NCBI GenBank assembly: GCA_034520745.1
Contig: JAXHNF010000017.1
Location: forward strand, 141,590 to 205,589
Direction of reading: 5' to 3'
DNA from: Alkalibacterium sp034520745
Lineage (GTDB): Bacteria > Bacillota > Bacilli > Lactobacillales > Carnobacteriaceae_A
Length of the DNA stretch: 64,000 nucleotides
Every line of letters begins with the position of its first letter. The first letter of the stretch is position 1. The position numbers were made by a program, and so were the translations under genes. Below are positions 29,285-39,462 of this stretch, piece after piece. The notes beneath the pieces are model-generated. The model saw only the letters and a list, made by a program, of their open reading frames with translations, was not told where the DNA came from and made no database searches.

Positions 29285-29294
29285 GTGTATACAG

Positions 29295-29878
29295 ATGGAA
29301 AAGGAGATGTTTTCTATCAAACAAACCAATACATTAAGACTCACTGTCACCGCTCTATTGACGGCGATCGCCATCATGATCCCGATGGTCATGCCGATCA
29401 AAGTAATGATCGAACCGGCTTCATTTACATTGGCCAGTCACGTTCCCATCTTTTTTGCGATGTTCCTGTCACCGTTTGTCGCAGTGGTGGTTTCACTAGG
29501 ATCAGCCATCGGCTTCTTGCTTGCGGCTTCCCGATCGTCATCGGTATGCGTGCATTGAGCCATGTCGTTTTCGCCCTTATCGGAGCACTTTACTTGAAGA
29601 ACAGAAGAGAAAAAGTCCTGGCTTCGCCTTCTCAAAGCGTGATTTTTGCTGTCTGGATCTCACTGGTCCATGGACTGGCTGAATTTCTGGTCGTTGCCCT
29701 CTTTTTCTTCGGGATCGCTCCCGGAGCTCAAATTTCGGGCGGTTTCTTCTACGCCGTCTTTCTGCTGGTAGGGGTCGGTACTGTTGTTCACAGCATCGTC
29801 GACTTCTTCATTGCTCAAGTCGTCTGGAAGAGCATGGGCGCACGCATGAACAAGCTAGCCAAACGAGTGACTGCCTGA
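29295..29878 (+). CDS. niaX: Probable niacin ECF transporter S component (NiaX), one frameshift
   Basis: Integral membrane substrate-binding component that would work with a shared ECF module (EcfA/A'/T) coded elsewhere. About 194 codons with five to six helices. It starts with RLTVTALLTAIAIMIPMVMP, the alanine/threonine-rich helix typical of S components, and has GFPIVIGMRALSHVVFALIGA later. A shift near 29525 joins the two parts. The assignment to niacin rests on the neighbouring niaR and the operator-like palindrome. The start is unclear: AAAGGAG lies directly against the ATG at 29307, and the ATG at 29295 has no ribosome-binding site. Confidence 0.8.
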
Positions 29879-29903
29879 TTTTTCAAAGAGAAAATGATGA
29901 AGA

Positions 29904-29942
29904 AAGAACCTGTTCCGCTCCATCGGACAGGTTCTTTTTTTG
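29904..29942 (+). terminator. Terminator of niaX
   Basis: AAGAACCTGTTCC and GGACAGGTTCTT, followed by a T-run. Confidence 0.85.
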
Positions 29943-30638
29943 GTGCAGGGAAGTGTAGGCTTTGAGAAAGGGTTTTGTCCGGCTCTTGTATGAAAATCAG
30001 TGAAGGAAGCTGCATTTAGTTCATACTCAGCTGTTTGAATGGTTCGGGCTGATAGAATACGGACATCATAACTGTAACTGGCTGAATATTATTGACCGGG
30101 TCTGCAGAAAGAGGGGACGTCAGTCTGTTGCTCTCGGCATTAAATGTGTACGAGTCAGCGCTATAGACCATCTGTAATCAAGACTCAGCGAAGAAAACCG
30201 CCGGAGCTATTGTTATAGATCCTTTATTGTGGGGACCCGCGGCACAGAACCGGTCCAGTCAGCATTACAAGGGACAGATAACCCGGACCGGCCATATTTT
30301 CAGTGGCGAGTTGATAGAATCGACCCGGCATACCATCAACTCAAGAAGGACGGGATAAGTGAATCAAGCCTATATCAACACCTGCGAAGCCGACCAAGAC
30401 TTGACAGAGTGACCGTTCAGTTCAAAAAACTGAAGGGTTTAAACGGGGTTGAATCAAGCGTGCCGAATGAGAGAAGAATTTCTGCCCATGCGGAAGTTCT
30501 TTTCAGATCCGTGTCAGGACTTGCGGCTGAATTCTACAATACCCCCGTCTTTTGGTATACTATAGATTGATTATTATAGGGTTAGTACGCCTAATCTCTA
30601 ACACCTGTAATCGCGCACGTTTAGAAGGGGGATGAAGG
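29943..30638. other. 696-base intergenic region before dnaG without a supported gene
   Basis: A 113-codon open frame at 30229-30570 has no ribosome-binding site and no recognisable protein pattern, so I leave it out. A CCGGTCC ... GGACCGG palindrome lies near 30251-30290. Near the end, TGGTATACT (-10 at 30556-30561, extended TGn) is a likely dnaG promoter. The length would allow a small RNA, but I see no structure that identifies one. Confidence 0.6.
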
Positions 30639-32517
30639 ATGAGTAGAATACCTGATGAAACGATCGATTCTATCCGGGAACAGACAGACATCGTTCAAGT
30701 CATTTCTCAATATCTTCAGCTGAGAAAGTCAGGACAGAATCACTTTGCTTCCTGTCCTTTCCATGACGACAAGAACCCCTCATTTTCAGTCAGTGAGAAA
30801 AAACAGATCTACCATTGTTTCAGGCTGCGGAAGAGGCGGGAACGTCTTCAGTTTCCTTCAGGAGATCGAAGGTCTGTCCTTTGTCGAAGCCGTGGGGAAA
30901 ACCGCGGAACTGGCGGACATCCCGGTAGACCAGACAGTCTTCGACCAGGCAAGACAGAACCGCCCGAATGCGGATTCCACCAAAGGCAAGCTCCTGGCTG
31001 TTTATGAAAAAGCCGAGCATTTTTACCATCATATCCTCGTGAACACCAAAGCCGGCGAAGAGGCTTACCAGTATCTGCTGGACCGGGGCATGACGGAAGA
31101 AAGCATCGAAACGTTCAAAATCGGTTTTTCACCGCCTCAAAGAGAAGCGCTGAAGATGTATCTGGACAACGAAGAACTGGGTGAAAAAGAGATCCTCAAG
31201 AAATCGGGCCTCTTTTCCGACCGGGACGACGACAGGTTCTATGACCGGTTCACCAACCGTATCCTGTTCCCGATCAGAGACGCCAAAGGCAGGACGGTGG
31301 CGTTTTCCGGTCGTGCCTTCATCGATGATGGACAGACACGCACAGCCAAATACATGAACAGCCCCGAAACGGAGTTGTTCAACAAGCGGCGCGTTTTGTT
31401 CAACTATGACAAGGCAAGGCCCGTCATCCGGCGTGAAGGCGAAGTGCTTCTTTTTGAAGGCTTCATGGACGTCATATCAGCCTGGCAGGCAGGTGTCAGA
31501 AACGGCCTGGCCACGATGGGCACGAGTCTGACGGAAGAACAGGTCCATGCGCTCGATAAAGTGACGGATCATGTCGTGATCGCCTACTGACGGGGATTCG
31601 GCAGGTCTGGAAGCCATCAAGCGGGCGACGGATTTCATCACGAATGAAACCCATTTTTCCATCGAGATCGCCGCTTTCCCGGAAAAAATGGATCCCGATG
31701 ACTTCATCCAGCAGAAAGGGGCAGAAGCCTTCAAAAATTTCCTGGCTCACGGTCGGGATACGCTGATGAGTTTTCTGATGAAATACCACAAAAAGAAGTC
31801 AATCTGAACAATGAAAGTGACCGGCTGAAATATATCGATATCGGTTTTAAAAGAACTAACCCGGGTCACTTCGGCCGTCGAAAGCGAATTATACGTCGAA
31901 GCAGCTGGCCGAGACCTTCGACTTGTCCACCGATTCACTGAAAGAACAGATGAACGGGCATATCGTTGAAAACCAGAAAGAACGGCGCAAGCAGCAGAAG
32001 AAGCGGACCGAGCACAGACAGAGCCGAGCCGACAAGACGATGGCACCAGTTGTCCTTCGGCAGAACAAGCCGAAGACAGACCGCTGCTGATGAAAGCCGA
32101 AAGACGCGTTGCTCTACCGTCTGTTCACCAAACAGTGACGTCTGGCAGAAACTGAACGCACTCGAGAAGGAACTGACTTTCACAACGGAATCGAATCAGC
32201 TCTGTATTCTACTCTACGAAGAGATACTATCAGTCGCATGATCATCCGAACGTCCAGTCCTTCATCGACTTTCTGCCTGACGAGAAACTGAAAAGCAAAG
32301 CGTCAGAGATCATGTGGCTCTCCTTTTCAGAAGACACCGCTCCGGGAGAGATTGAAGATTATCTGAACCTGATCTGTGACCGCCAGCCGCTGGAAGAGCG
32401 CATCCGCCTTAAAAGAGAAGAGCTGACTAGACGCGCAACGCAAGCGGAGACAAGCAGAGACAGCAGTCACTGAGCATCGAGATCATCAATTTATATCGTC
32501 AGTTAAAAAATAAATAA
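30639..32517 (+). CDS. dnaG: DNA primase, frameshifted
   Basis: Synthesises RNA primers for replication. About 620 codons. Zinc domain at the N-terminus (ASCPFHDDKNPSFSV then YHCFGCGRGGNVFSFLQ across the first break), RNA polymerase domain (FYDRFTNRILFPIRDAKGRT and FSGR), Toprim motifs LLFEGFMDVISAWQAG and VVIAYDGDSAG across the second break, and a C-terminal helicase-binding domain ending YRQLKNK. Breaks near 30826, 31588, 31793, 31832, 31895, 32090, 32132, 32222 and 32435. As primase is essential this can only be poor sequence. Stop 28 bases before rpoD, the universal macromolecular synthesis operon order. Confidence 0.92.
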
Positions 32518-32545
32518 ATAGACTAAGCAGGAGGCATGTCACTTT

Positions 32546-33681
32546 ATGGCAAAAGCGAAGAAAAACACCAAAACACAGCCTGAAGAAAAATACGAACTCG
32601 CCGTTGTCCGCTTCATCAAGGACTTGAAGAAAAAGAAAGACCAGACGGTTTCTTATGTGAAGATCACCGATGAACTGGCCGAACCGTTCGGACTTGAAAA
32701 AGAGCAGATGGATGATCTCGTACAGAAATTTGAAGACGAAGGCATCGGTGTTGTGGATGAAGAAGGCAACCCCTTAACGCAAACAGCTTGAGAAACAGGA
32801 AAAAGAAGCTGAAAAAGCGAAAAAAGAAGAAATGATCGCTCCTCCTGGCGTAAAAATCAATGATCCCGTTCGCATGTATCTGAAAGAGATCGGTCGAGTC
32901 GATCTGCTGTCAGCTGCCGAGGAAGTCGCGCTGGCCAAGCGCATCGAACAAGGAGACGTTCTGGCTAAGCAGGAACTGGCGGAAGCCAACCTGAGACTGG
33001 TCGTGTCCATTGCGAAACGTTATGTCGGCCGCGGCATGAGCTTCCTGGACCTGATCCAGGAAGGGAACATGGGACTGATGAAAGCTGTCGAGAAATTCGA
33101 CTATGAAAAAGGGTTCAGAGTTCTCGACTTATGCTACCTGGTGGATCAGACAGGCCATCACCCGTGCCATCGCGGACCAGGCCCGTACGATCCGTATCCC
33201 TGTCCACATGGTCGAAACGATCAACAAACTTGTCCGCATTCAGCGTCAGCTCTTGCAGGATCTGGGACGAGAACCCACACCGGAAGAGATCGGTGCCGAA
33301 ATGGACCTGCCGACTGAAAAAGTCAGAGACATCCTGAAAATTTCACAGGAACCTGTGTCTCTGGAAACGCCGATCGGGGAAGAAGACGATTCTCACTTGG
33401 GCGACTTTATCGAAGATGACGGCGCGACAAGTCCGGCAGACAATGCGGCTTATGAATTGCTCAAAAACGAGCTGGAAGACGTGCTGGACACGTTGACGGA
33501 CCGTGAAGAAAATGTTCTGCGCCTGAGATTCGGTCTTGACGACGGACGTCAGCGCACGCTGGAAGACGTCGGCAAAGTCTTCGGTGTGACACGGGAACGC
33601 ATCCGTCAGATCGAAGCGAAAGCCTTGAGAAAACTGCGTCACCCAAGCCGATCCAAACAGCTGAAAGACTTTTTAGAATAA
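32546..33681 (+). CDS. rpoD: Primary sigma factor RpoD (SigA), two frameshifts
   Basis: Vegetative sigma-70. About 378 codons. Region 1.1 is the short KKDQTVSYVKITDELAEPFG part; region 1.2-2 has PVRMYLKEIGRVDLLSAAEE, AKRYVGRGMSFLDLIQEGN and FSTYATWWIRQAI; region 3-4 has PVHMVETINKL, ETPIGEEDDSHLGDFIEDD and TLEDVGKVFGVTRERIRQIE. Breaks near 32782 and 33116, the second inside the invariant GFKFSTYATWW. The breaks fall in the most conserved parts of an essential gene, which argues strongly for sequence error. Confidence 0.96.
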
Positions 33682-33703
33682 CCGTTTGATGACAGAGAAG
33701 CAG

Positions 33704-33753
33704 GAAAAGCGATTAAAAGACGTGTAAAGTAAAAGTTCTTGTCGCTTTTCTTT
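33704..33753 (+). terminator. Possible terminator of dnaG-rpoD
   Basis: GAAAAGCGA and TCGCTTTTC with a 29-base loop, followed by TTT. It overlaps the next promoter. Confidence 0.45.
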
Positions 33754-33780
33754 GCAATCTGTTCACAATTTTGGTATACT
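33752..33780 (+). promoter_or_regulatory. Promoter of the L25/Ctc gene
   Basis: TTGCAA, 17-bp spacer, TATACT with an upstream TGG (extended -10). Confidence 0.65.
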
Positions 33781-33849
33781 AATCCCTGGCTTGTTCAGTT
33801 AATGAAATATGCTATTTACTTAAAATAAAATCGTGGAAGGTGAAATTTT

Positions 33850-34474
33850 ATGAAATTAACAGCGACAAAACGTACTGAAACAGGAACATCCGCTTCAAGA
33901 AGAGCAAGAGAAGAAGGAAAGATCCCCGCAGCTATTTACGGTAAAGAAGTCGATACAGTATCTGTCTTGGTAGACAGAAAAGAATTCGAAATGCTTTTAC
34001 GTGAAGTCGGCACAAACGGCGTCTTCGACGTTGAAGTTGACGGCGACGACACTTATCATGTATTCGTTAAAGAGAAAACAAATGCTGCACTGAAACCTGA
34101 GAATCTATCACGTGGACCTGCTTGCCTTCACCAAAGGTCAGAAAGTACACATGACGATCCCGGTTCATGTACACGGCGAAGAATCAATCGACGAAGGTAT
34201 CGTATCACAGTCTATTTCTGAACTGGAAGTCAACGTGGCTCCTGCAGAAGCTCCTTCAGAATTCGTTGTTGACGTTTCTGAAATGGAAATCGGCGACACT
34301 GTACACGTTTCTGACATTGAAATCGACGACAACATTGAACTTCTTTCAGACACAGACTCAACTGTTGTATCTGTTTCAGCTCCTCAAATCGAAGAAGAGC
34401 CAGAACCAGTTGAAGATGACGAAATGCCAGAACCAGAAGTCATCGGTGAAGAAGACGAAGATTCAGAAGAATAA
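33850..34474 (+). CDS. rplY: Ribosomal protein L25 / general stress protein Ctc, one frameshift
   Basis: 5S rRNA-binding protein of the two-domain Ctc/TL5 type, about 207 codons. N-terminal L25 domain: MKLTATKRTETGTSASRRAR, GKIPAAIYG, then HVDLLAFTKGQKVHMTIPV; C-terminal beta domain: SELEVNVAPAEAPSEFVVDV, GDTVHVSDI. It ends in about 35 residues dominated by Glu and Asp. One extra A near 34105 divides the frame just before YHVDLLAF. Single gene with its own promoter and terminator. Confidence 0.92.
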
Positions 34475-34508
34475 TATCTTCAAATCTAAGTTATACTGCG
34501 TTATTTTA

Positions 34509-34558
34509 AAAAAGTCGGACCGTTCATGCTCAACAGCATGGACCGTCCGGCTTTTTTT
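34509..34558 (+). terminator. Terminator of the L25/Ctc gene
   Basis: A long stem, AAGTCGGAC ... TCATGCT with AGCATGGA ... GTCCGGCTT, followed by seven T. Confidence 0.85.
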
Positions 34559-34627
34559 GTGTTTCAGGGATGAAGAACCTGACTCGCCGGTGTCAGGTTC
34601 ACCCGCATCCGAAAAATCAGAGTGGAC

Positions 34628-34650
34628 CATACTCGCTGACGGCGAGTATG
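34628..34650. repeat. Short palindromic repeat, copy 2
   Basis: CATACTCGC ... GCGAGTATG, preceded by GGAC, matches the hairpin at 2404-2425 except for a compensated G-C to T-A change and one loop base. It lies in the intergenic gap after the L25 gene. Confidence 0.6.
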
Positions 34651-34768
34651 ACCTTGCATACGTAAGTGTCCTTCAAGGCGTATAGTTAGTCATTTCCGTA
34701 AAGTGTTTGTATAATGAGAATAGATAGAGAAAACGATTGCATTACAAAATTGTACAGGAGGTTTTTTA

Positions 34769-35343
34769 ATGGTACACGAAAACAAAACAGTCGTCGGTAG
34801 TTATAAAACACAGGATGAAGCTTTGGACGTTGTCAGCCGGTTGAAAAATGAAGGGTATCCGAAGAATGATATCATTCTGTATTCAAACAAAGAACAGGCG
34901 AATGCGCTCACGCACTATGAAGCCCATGACGTGGTCGCTGACCCAGATAAGCCGCGCGTCGACAAAGATGCCAGAGACAAAGACCAGTTCGATGTGGGAC
35001 AAGATAAAAGATGCGTTCGTTACGGACACCTATGATTATGAAACAAAAGACACTGAAAATTACGACAAGGAAAAAGATATTCTGTATCCTTACAGAGACG
35101 ATATCGCAAACGGGAATTTTGTCGTTGCTGTCGAGAATTACCGGGGACAGCCGACTGAACGGGCAGCGACTTCAGGCAACACAGCCGCCATGCCATCGGA
35201 TACAGGAAACAATCGATGACCCGGGCAATACGTCCGCCATGCCGTCCGATACCGGCCGCGCGACCAATCCACATAAAGACCCTCTGACAGAAGACCGCGA
35301 ATTCAGCCGTGAAGACGACACGGTGGACAGACACAAGAAGTAA
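34769..35343 (+). CDS. YflT-domain general stress protein (GSP17M family), copy 1, frameshifted
   Basis: Cytoplasmic stress protein of unknown function. The N-terminal domain reads KTVVGSYKTQDEALDVVSRL then GYPKNDIILYSN, the family pattern. After a break near 34995 it continues MWDKIKDAFVTDTYDYE and DILYPYRDDIANGNFVVAVE. A linker has AMPSDTG twice (about 35187 and 35238), followed by DPLTEDREFSREDDTVDRHKK. A second break lies near 35212. AGGAGG precedes the ATG. A paralogue follows 200 bases downstream with the same N-domain and the same DPLTE-x-R-x-FSRED C-terminal tag. Confidence 0.85.
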
Positions 35344-35365
35344 TTTCAGCCAAAGATCTCCCTAT

Positions 35366-35409
35366 AAGCCTGTGACCTGTGACTGTTCATATCGGGTCAC
35401 AGGCTTTAT
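35366..35409 (+). terminator. Terminator of stress gene copy 1
   Basis: AAGCCTGTGACC pairs with GGGTCACAGGCTT; TATTG follows. Confidence 0.7.
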
Positions 35410-35542
35410 TGCGTCGAGGTCTTTAACCTTTCTGTTCGTTGATGGACAGAAGCTGTTATCTTTTGATTAACAGGAAATCTGTCCTATACTGAACATAAGT
35501 GAGAGATAAAAGCAGCTCACTCAAATCATAGTAGGAGGAATA

Positions 35543-36129
35543 ATGATGCAGAGCAGAAACAAGACAGTTGTAGGCGTATACGGTACACGTGATGAAGCAC
35601 TGGAAGTCGTCGGCAGACTGAAAGATGCCGGGTATCAGAAAGAGAACATCATTCTTTATGCCAATGAAGACGTGACTCGAACTCAAAGTGATTATGAGGC
35701 TGTAAATATCGAAGCGGACACCACGGGCACTCCTCAAACACGGGAAACGCAGGATGATGACAATTCTCTGTGGGAACAGATCAAGGATGCTTTTTCTTCA
35801 GATACCTATGATCATGAGGAAAGTAAAAAACGAGACACGTACAGAGGAGAAGATGACCTTCTTTATCCATACAGAGCGGACATCAAAACGGAAAAGTCGT
35901 CGTCGTTTTAGACGGCTATCAGGGTGAAGAAATGAACCAGTATGATGCAGCCGGGAACGTTTCAGATGACACCAGAGATGCTCCTGTCGCTGAACCAACA
36001 GACACGCACCCGGAGACAGAAAGTGACGGGGTCAAGAAAGAAGACCAAGTCAAGGCAAACGATCCGCTGACTGAGGGCAGGGATTTTTCCCGTGAAGACG
36101 AAGACATGGATGCCTACAAGAAAAAATAA
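35543..36129 (+). CDS. YflT-domain general stress protein (GSP17M family), copy 2, one frameshift
   Basis: Tandem paralogue of the preceding gene, about 195 codons. N-domain KTVVGVYGTRDEALEVVGRL and GYQKENIILYANED; middle LWEQIKDAFSSDTYDHEESK; after a break near 35890, VVVVLDGYQGEEMNQYDAAG; then an acidic, proline-containing linker and DPLTEGRDFSREDEDMDAYK at the end. GTAGGAGG precedes the start. Each copy has its own leader and terminator, so they are duplicated transcription units, not an operon. Confidence 0.87.
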
Positions 36130-36150
36130 GCAACAGACGTTGAATCTTAG

Positions 36151-36196
36151 CGGGCCTATTGCCTACTGTCACAAGCAGGCGATAGGCCCGTTTTAT
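36151..36196 (+). terminator. Terminator of stress gene copy 2
   Basis: CGGGCCTAT-GCCT pairs with AGGC-ATAGGCCCG; TTTTATT follows. Confidence 0.8.
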
Positions 36197-36292
36197 TCCG
36201 CTTTCATTTGATGAAAATAAATATCAGTCCCGCTTTTCAATCCAGTCATAAAAACTGGTAAAATAAAGAGAGTAGAATATAAGAGGTGACTT

Positions 36293-36994
36293 ATGAATTC
36301 AGTTAATTTATCAAAGCGGCTTCAAGTCGTTGCAGATTATGTAGAAAAAGGCGCGCGGCTGGCCGATATTGGTTCCGATCATGCCTACCTGCCGTGCTAC
36401 CTGGCGCAGAATGAGCAGATCGATTTTGCCGTAGCGGGAGAGGTGGTCAAAGGGCCGTATCTGAATGCGGTCAATGAAGTGACCCGGCTGGAGCTGGAAG
36501 AAACAGTGGATGTCCGTTTAGGTGACGGTCTGCGGGTTTTGAAGGATGAAGACGGGATAACCGCCATAACCATCGCGGGCGTCGGCGGACCTCTGATCCG
36601 GCGTATCCTGGAAGAAGGCAGACAGCTGAACAAGCGGACGGGAAGCGAAACGCTTATCCTGCAGCCGAACGTCAATGAAGAGACGGTGCGTCAGTATCTG
36701 ATGAACGAACATTACGAAATCGTCTCGGAAACGATCATTGAAGAAAATGACAAGATCTATGAGGTCATCAAAGCAGAACCCACGGAGCAGAAACAGCTTT
36801 ATGATGAATTAGACCTGCTGTTCGGCCCCTATTTAAGAAAAGAAAAAGATCCTGTCTTTATAAAAAAATGGACCAACGAAACAGACAAACTGACTTACGT
36901 CATTGGACAGATGGAGAAAGCTGATAAAAAAGATGAAGCAAAAATGAACGAGCTGAAAAAACGGCTGGAACTGATCAAGGAGATGATCGCGTGA
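36293..36994 (+). CDS. trmK: tRNA (adenine22-N1)-methyltransferase TrmK
   Basis: SAM-dependent enzyme that methylates A22 of tRNA. Intact, 233 residues. SAM motif I is ARLADIGSDHAYLPCYLA near residue 21, followed by VRLGDGLRVL and ITIAGVGGPLI; the C-terminal third is a charged coiled coil (NETDKLTYVIGQMEKADKKD) used for tRNA contact. Its stop overlaps the nif3 start (GTGA). Standard neighbour of rpoD in Bacilli. Confidence 0.95.
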   Translation: MNSVNLSKRLQVVADYVEKGARLADIGSDHAYLPCYLAQNEQIDFAVAGEVVKGPYLNAVNEVTRLELEETVDVRLGDGLRVLKDEDGITAITIAGVGGPLIRRILEEGRQLNKRTGSETLILQPNVNEETVRQYLMNEHYEIVSETIIEENDKIYEVIKAEPTEQKQLYDELDLLFGPYLRKEKDPVFIKKWTNETDKLTYVIGQMEKADKKDEAKMNELKKRLELIKEMIA

Positions 36995-38121
36995 CTCGTG
37001 TAACTGTTTCAGATATCGTTAAGCAGATCGACCGACTGGCACCGCCAGACTTGGCTGAAAGCTGGGATCCGATCGGTCTGTCGTTCGGCAGTTCAAATCA
37101 GCTGGTAAAACGCGTACTTATCGCTCTGGATGTCGACAAGGATACGATCAGAGAAGCAAAGCAGAAAAACGTCGATCTGATCGTGACCCATCACCCGGCC
37201 ATTTTCAAACCGCAGAAGACCTTGAATCAGGAAGATGCGAGAAGGAGAGAATACCTCGACCTGATCAAAGCTGACATCGCCGTCTATTCGGCCCATACCA
37301 ATCTGGATGCGGCTGAAGGGGGGATGAACGACTGGCTGGCGGACATCCTGGGCATCGACAGAAAGAGCCGGGAAGTCATGTCCGTCAGCCAGACGCGCGG
37401 GTTTAAAAAACTGGCCGTCTACGTCCCTGACCATGCTGCAGAGAAGGTCAGAAAGGCCCTTCATGAGGCGGGTGCCGGTGAAATCGGGAACTACAAAGAC
37501 GTGTCCTATACACTGGAAGGGCACGGCCGATTCACCCCGCAGGAAGGCGCTGAACCGGCTGAAGGCGAAGTCGGCACCGAGAAAGTCATCCATGAACAGC
37601 GGATCGAAATGATGGTGAAAGAGGCCGATGTCTATCCCTGCCTCGATGCTTTGAGAAAAGCGCATCCTTACGAGGAGCCTGTCTTTGATCTCTTTACACT
37701 GGAAGCCAGGAGCGAAGCATACGGCTTTGGCCGGGCAGGCGACTTGGCTGAACCGAAGACTACTCAAGCACTTGCTGAGAACGTCAGCCAGTCTTTCGAT
37801 GTGGAGGGTGTACGCTACGGCTCCGTCGATCCGGAGAAAAAGCATACACGGATCGCTGTCTTAGGCGGTTCGGGAGAGAAATATTACAAAGAAGCGCTGA
37901 ATAAAGGCGCCACTCTTTACATCACCGGTGACATCTCCTATCACGGCGCCCAGGACATGCAAAGAGACGGCCTGGACTTCATTGATGCGGGTCATTATAT
38001 GGAGGCCGCAGCCGTACCCAAACTGGCAGACTACTTGAACCAGTGCGGGCAGGAACAGGACTGGGACATTGAAATAATGGAATCACAAGCGCAAAAAGAC
38101 GTATTCAACTATCATAAATAG
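36991..38121 (+). CDS. Nif3-like dinuclear metal center protein
   Basis: YqfO-type Nif3 family protein of 376 residues, intact. It has the metal ligands in IVTHHPAIFKPQK and HTNLDAAEGGMNDWLA and late in GDISYHGAQDMQ and AGHYMEAAAVP. Between the two Nif3 halves there is the usual inserted PII-like domain (about residues 130-230). The role is still debated; members act as GTP cyclohydrolase- or metal-related proteins. GTG start overlaps trmK. Confidence 0.94.
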   Translation: MTRVTVSDIVKQIDRLAPPDLAESWDPIGLSFGSSNQLVKRVLIALDVDKDTIREAKQKNVDLIVTHHPAIFKPQKTLNQEDARRREYLDLIKADIAVYSAHTNLDAAEGGMNDWLADILGIDRKSREVMSVSQTRGFKKLAVYVPDHAAEKVRKALHEAGAGEIGNYKDVSYTLEGHGRFTPQEGAEPAEGEVGTEKVIHEQRIEMMVKEADVYPCLDALRKAHPYEEPVFDLFTLEARSEAYGFGRAGDLAEPKTTQALAENVSQSFDVEGVRYGSVDPEKKHTRIAVLGGSGEKYYKEALNKGATLYITGDISYHGAQDMQRDGLDFIDAGHYMEAAAVPKLADYLNQCGQEQDWDIEIMESQAQKDVFNYHK

Positions 38122-38133
38122 AGGCGGGATAAC

Positions 38134-39360
38134 ATGTATAACAACTTAGTCGACCGATTTTTAACCTATGTCAAAATAGAAACACGTTCAAACAGCGATT
38201 CGACCACCGTACCTTCAACGCAGTCTCAGATCGATTTTGCAAAAAAACTGATGGAAGACCTGAATGAGATCGGTATGGAAGACGTCGAGTACAACGATGC
38301 CAACGGGTTCGTCACGGCCACCCTTCCGTCCAATACGGACAAAGACGTGCCTGTGATCGGCTACATCGCTCACATGGATACAGCGGACTTCAATGCGAAA
38401 GACGTCAGCCCACAGATCCACGCGGACTACGACGGCGGAGACATCATCCTGAACAAGGAAATGGGTGTCAAACTCTCACCTAAAGATTTCCCGAACCTGA
38501 ATAATTACATTGGTCAGACACTGATCACGACAGACGGCACGACTCTGCTCGGATCGGATGACAAGTCGGGGATCGTCGAGATTTTCAGTGCCATGGAGTA
38601 CCTGATGGCCCATCCGGAAGTCAAGCACGGCAAGATCCGTATCGCCTTTCGGACCGGACGAGGAGATCGGTGTGGGCGCTGACCGTTTCGACGTGGAGCA
38701 TTTCGGGGCTGACTTTGCCTATACGATCGACGGCGGTCCTGTGGTGAGCTGCAGTACGAAAGCTTCAATGCAGCAGGTGTCAACGTCCTCATCAAAGGGA
38801 AGAACGTCCATCCTGGAACAGCGAAAGGCAAGATGGTCAATGCCCTTAAACTGGCGATCGATTTTGATGAAGCCCTGCCGAGTCATGAAGTCCCTGAAGA
38901 AACGGAAGCCAGAGAAGGATTTTTCCATCTTCTGGCTATTACAGGCACAGTCGAGGCAGCCGCGATGAACTATATCGTCCGCGACCATGACAGAGAACTG
39001 TTCATCAAGCGCAAGCAGCTTCTACGTGACGTAGCGATCCGTCTGAACGCCTCCTTCGAAGAAGAACGTGTCAAAGTGATCATGAAAGATTCATACTACA
39101 ACATGCGTGACGTCATCCTGGAAGACATGCGACCGGTCGAACTGGCTGACAAGGCAATGAAAAAACTGGATATCGAACCGATCGTTGAACCGATCCGCGG
39201 CGGGACAGACGGCTCCAAGATCTCATTCATGGGTCTGCCGACGCCGAACCTCTTTGCCGGCGGAGAAAATTTCCACGGACGCTATGAATTCGTCGCTGTC
39301 GAAAGCATGGAAAAAGCAACAGATGTATTGGTCGAAATCGCACGTCTGGCAGCTGAATAA
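38134..39360 (+). CDS. pepT: Peptidase T (tripeptidase), two frameshifts
   Basis: Zinc aminotripeptidase of the M20B family, about 408 residues. Ligands and catalytic residues: AHMDTADFN, TLLGSDDKSGIVEIFSAM, PDEEIG across the first break (near 38652), FDVEHFGADFAYTIDGG, and the C-terminal RGGTDGSKISFMGLPTPNLF. Second break near 38742, one G lost. AGGCGGGAT precedes the start; it lies 12 bases after nif3, so the three genes can be co-transcribed. Confidence 0.94.
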
Positions 39361-39364
39361 CTTG

Positions 39365-39404
39365 CAGAAAGGATAGAGGGCACAGCCGCTCTCTTTCCTT
39401 TCTT
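39365..39404 (+). terminator. Terminator of pepT
   Basis: AGAAAGGATAGAG pairs with CTCTTTCCTTTCT with small bulges; a T-rich run follows. Confidence 0.6.
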
Positions 39405-39462
39405 CTTGTTTATATTTAGTTTAGCCAAGCGCATCACAGAATAGAAAGAAAGGAGCGTTTTT

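Noticed and set aside
30229..30570. 113-codon open frame before dnaG
   Set aside because: No ribosome-binding site, no hydrophobic or domain pattern, and unusual composition for this genome.
30820..33120. Programmed frameshifting in dnaG and rpoD
   Set aside because: The breaks are not at slippery heptamers with downstream structures, differ from gene to gene, and lie in conserved domains. Sequence error explains them better.
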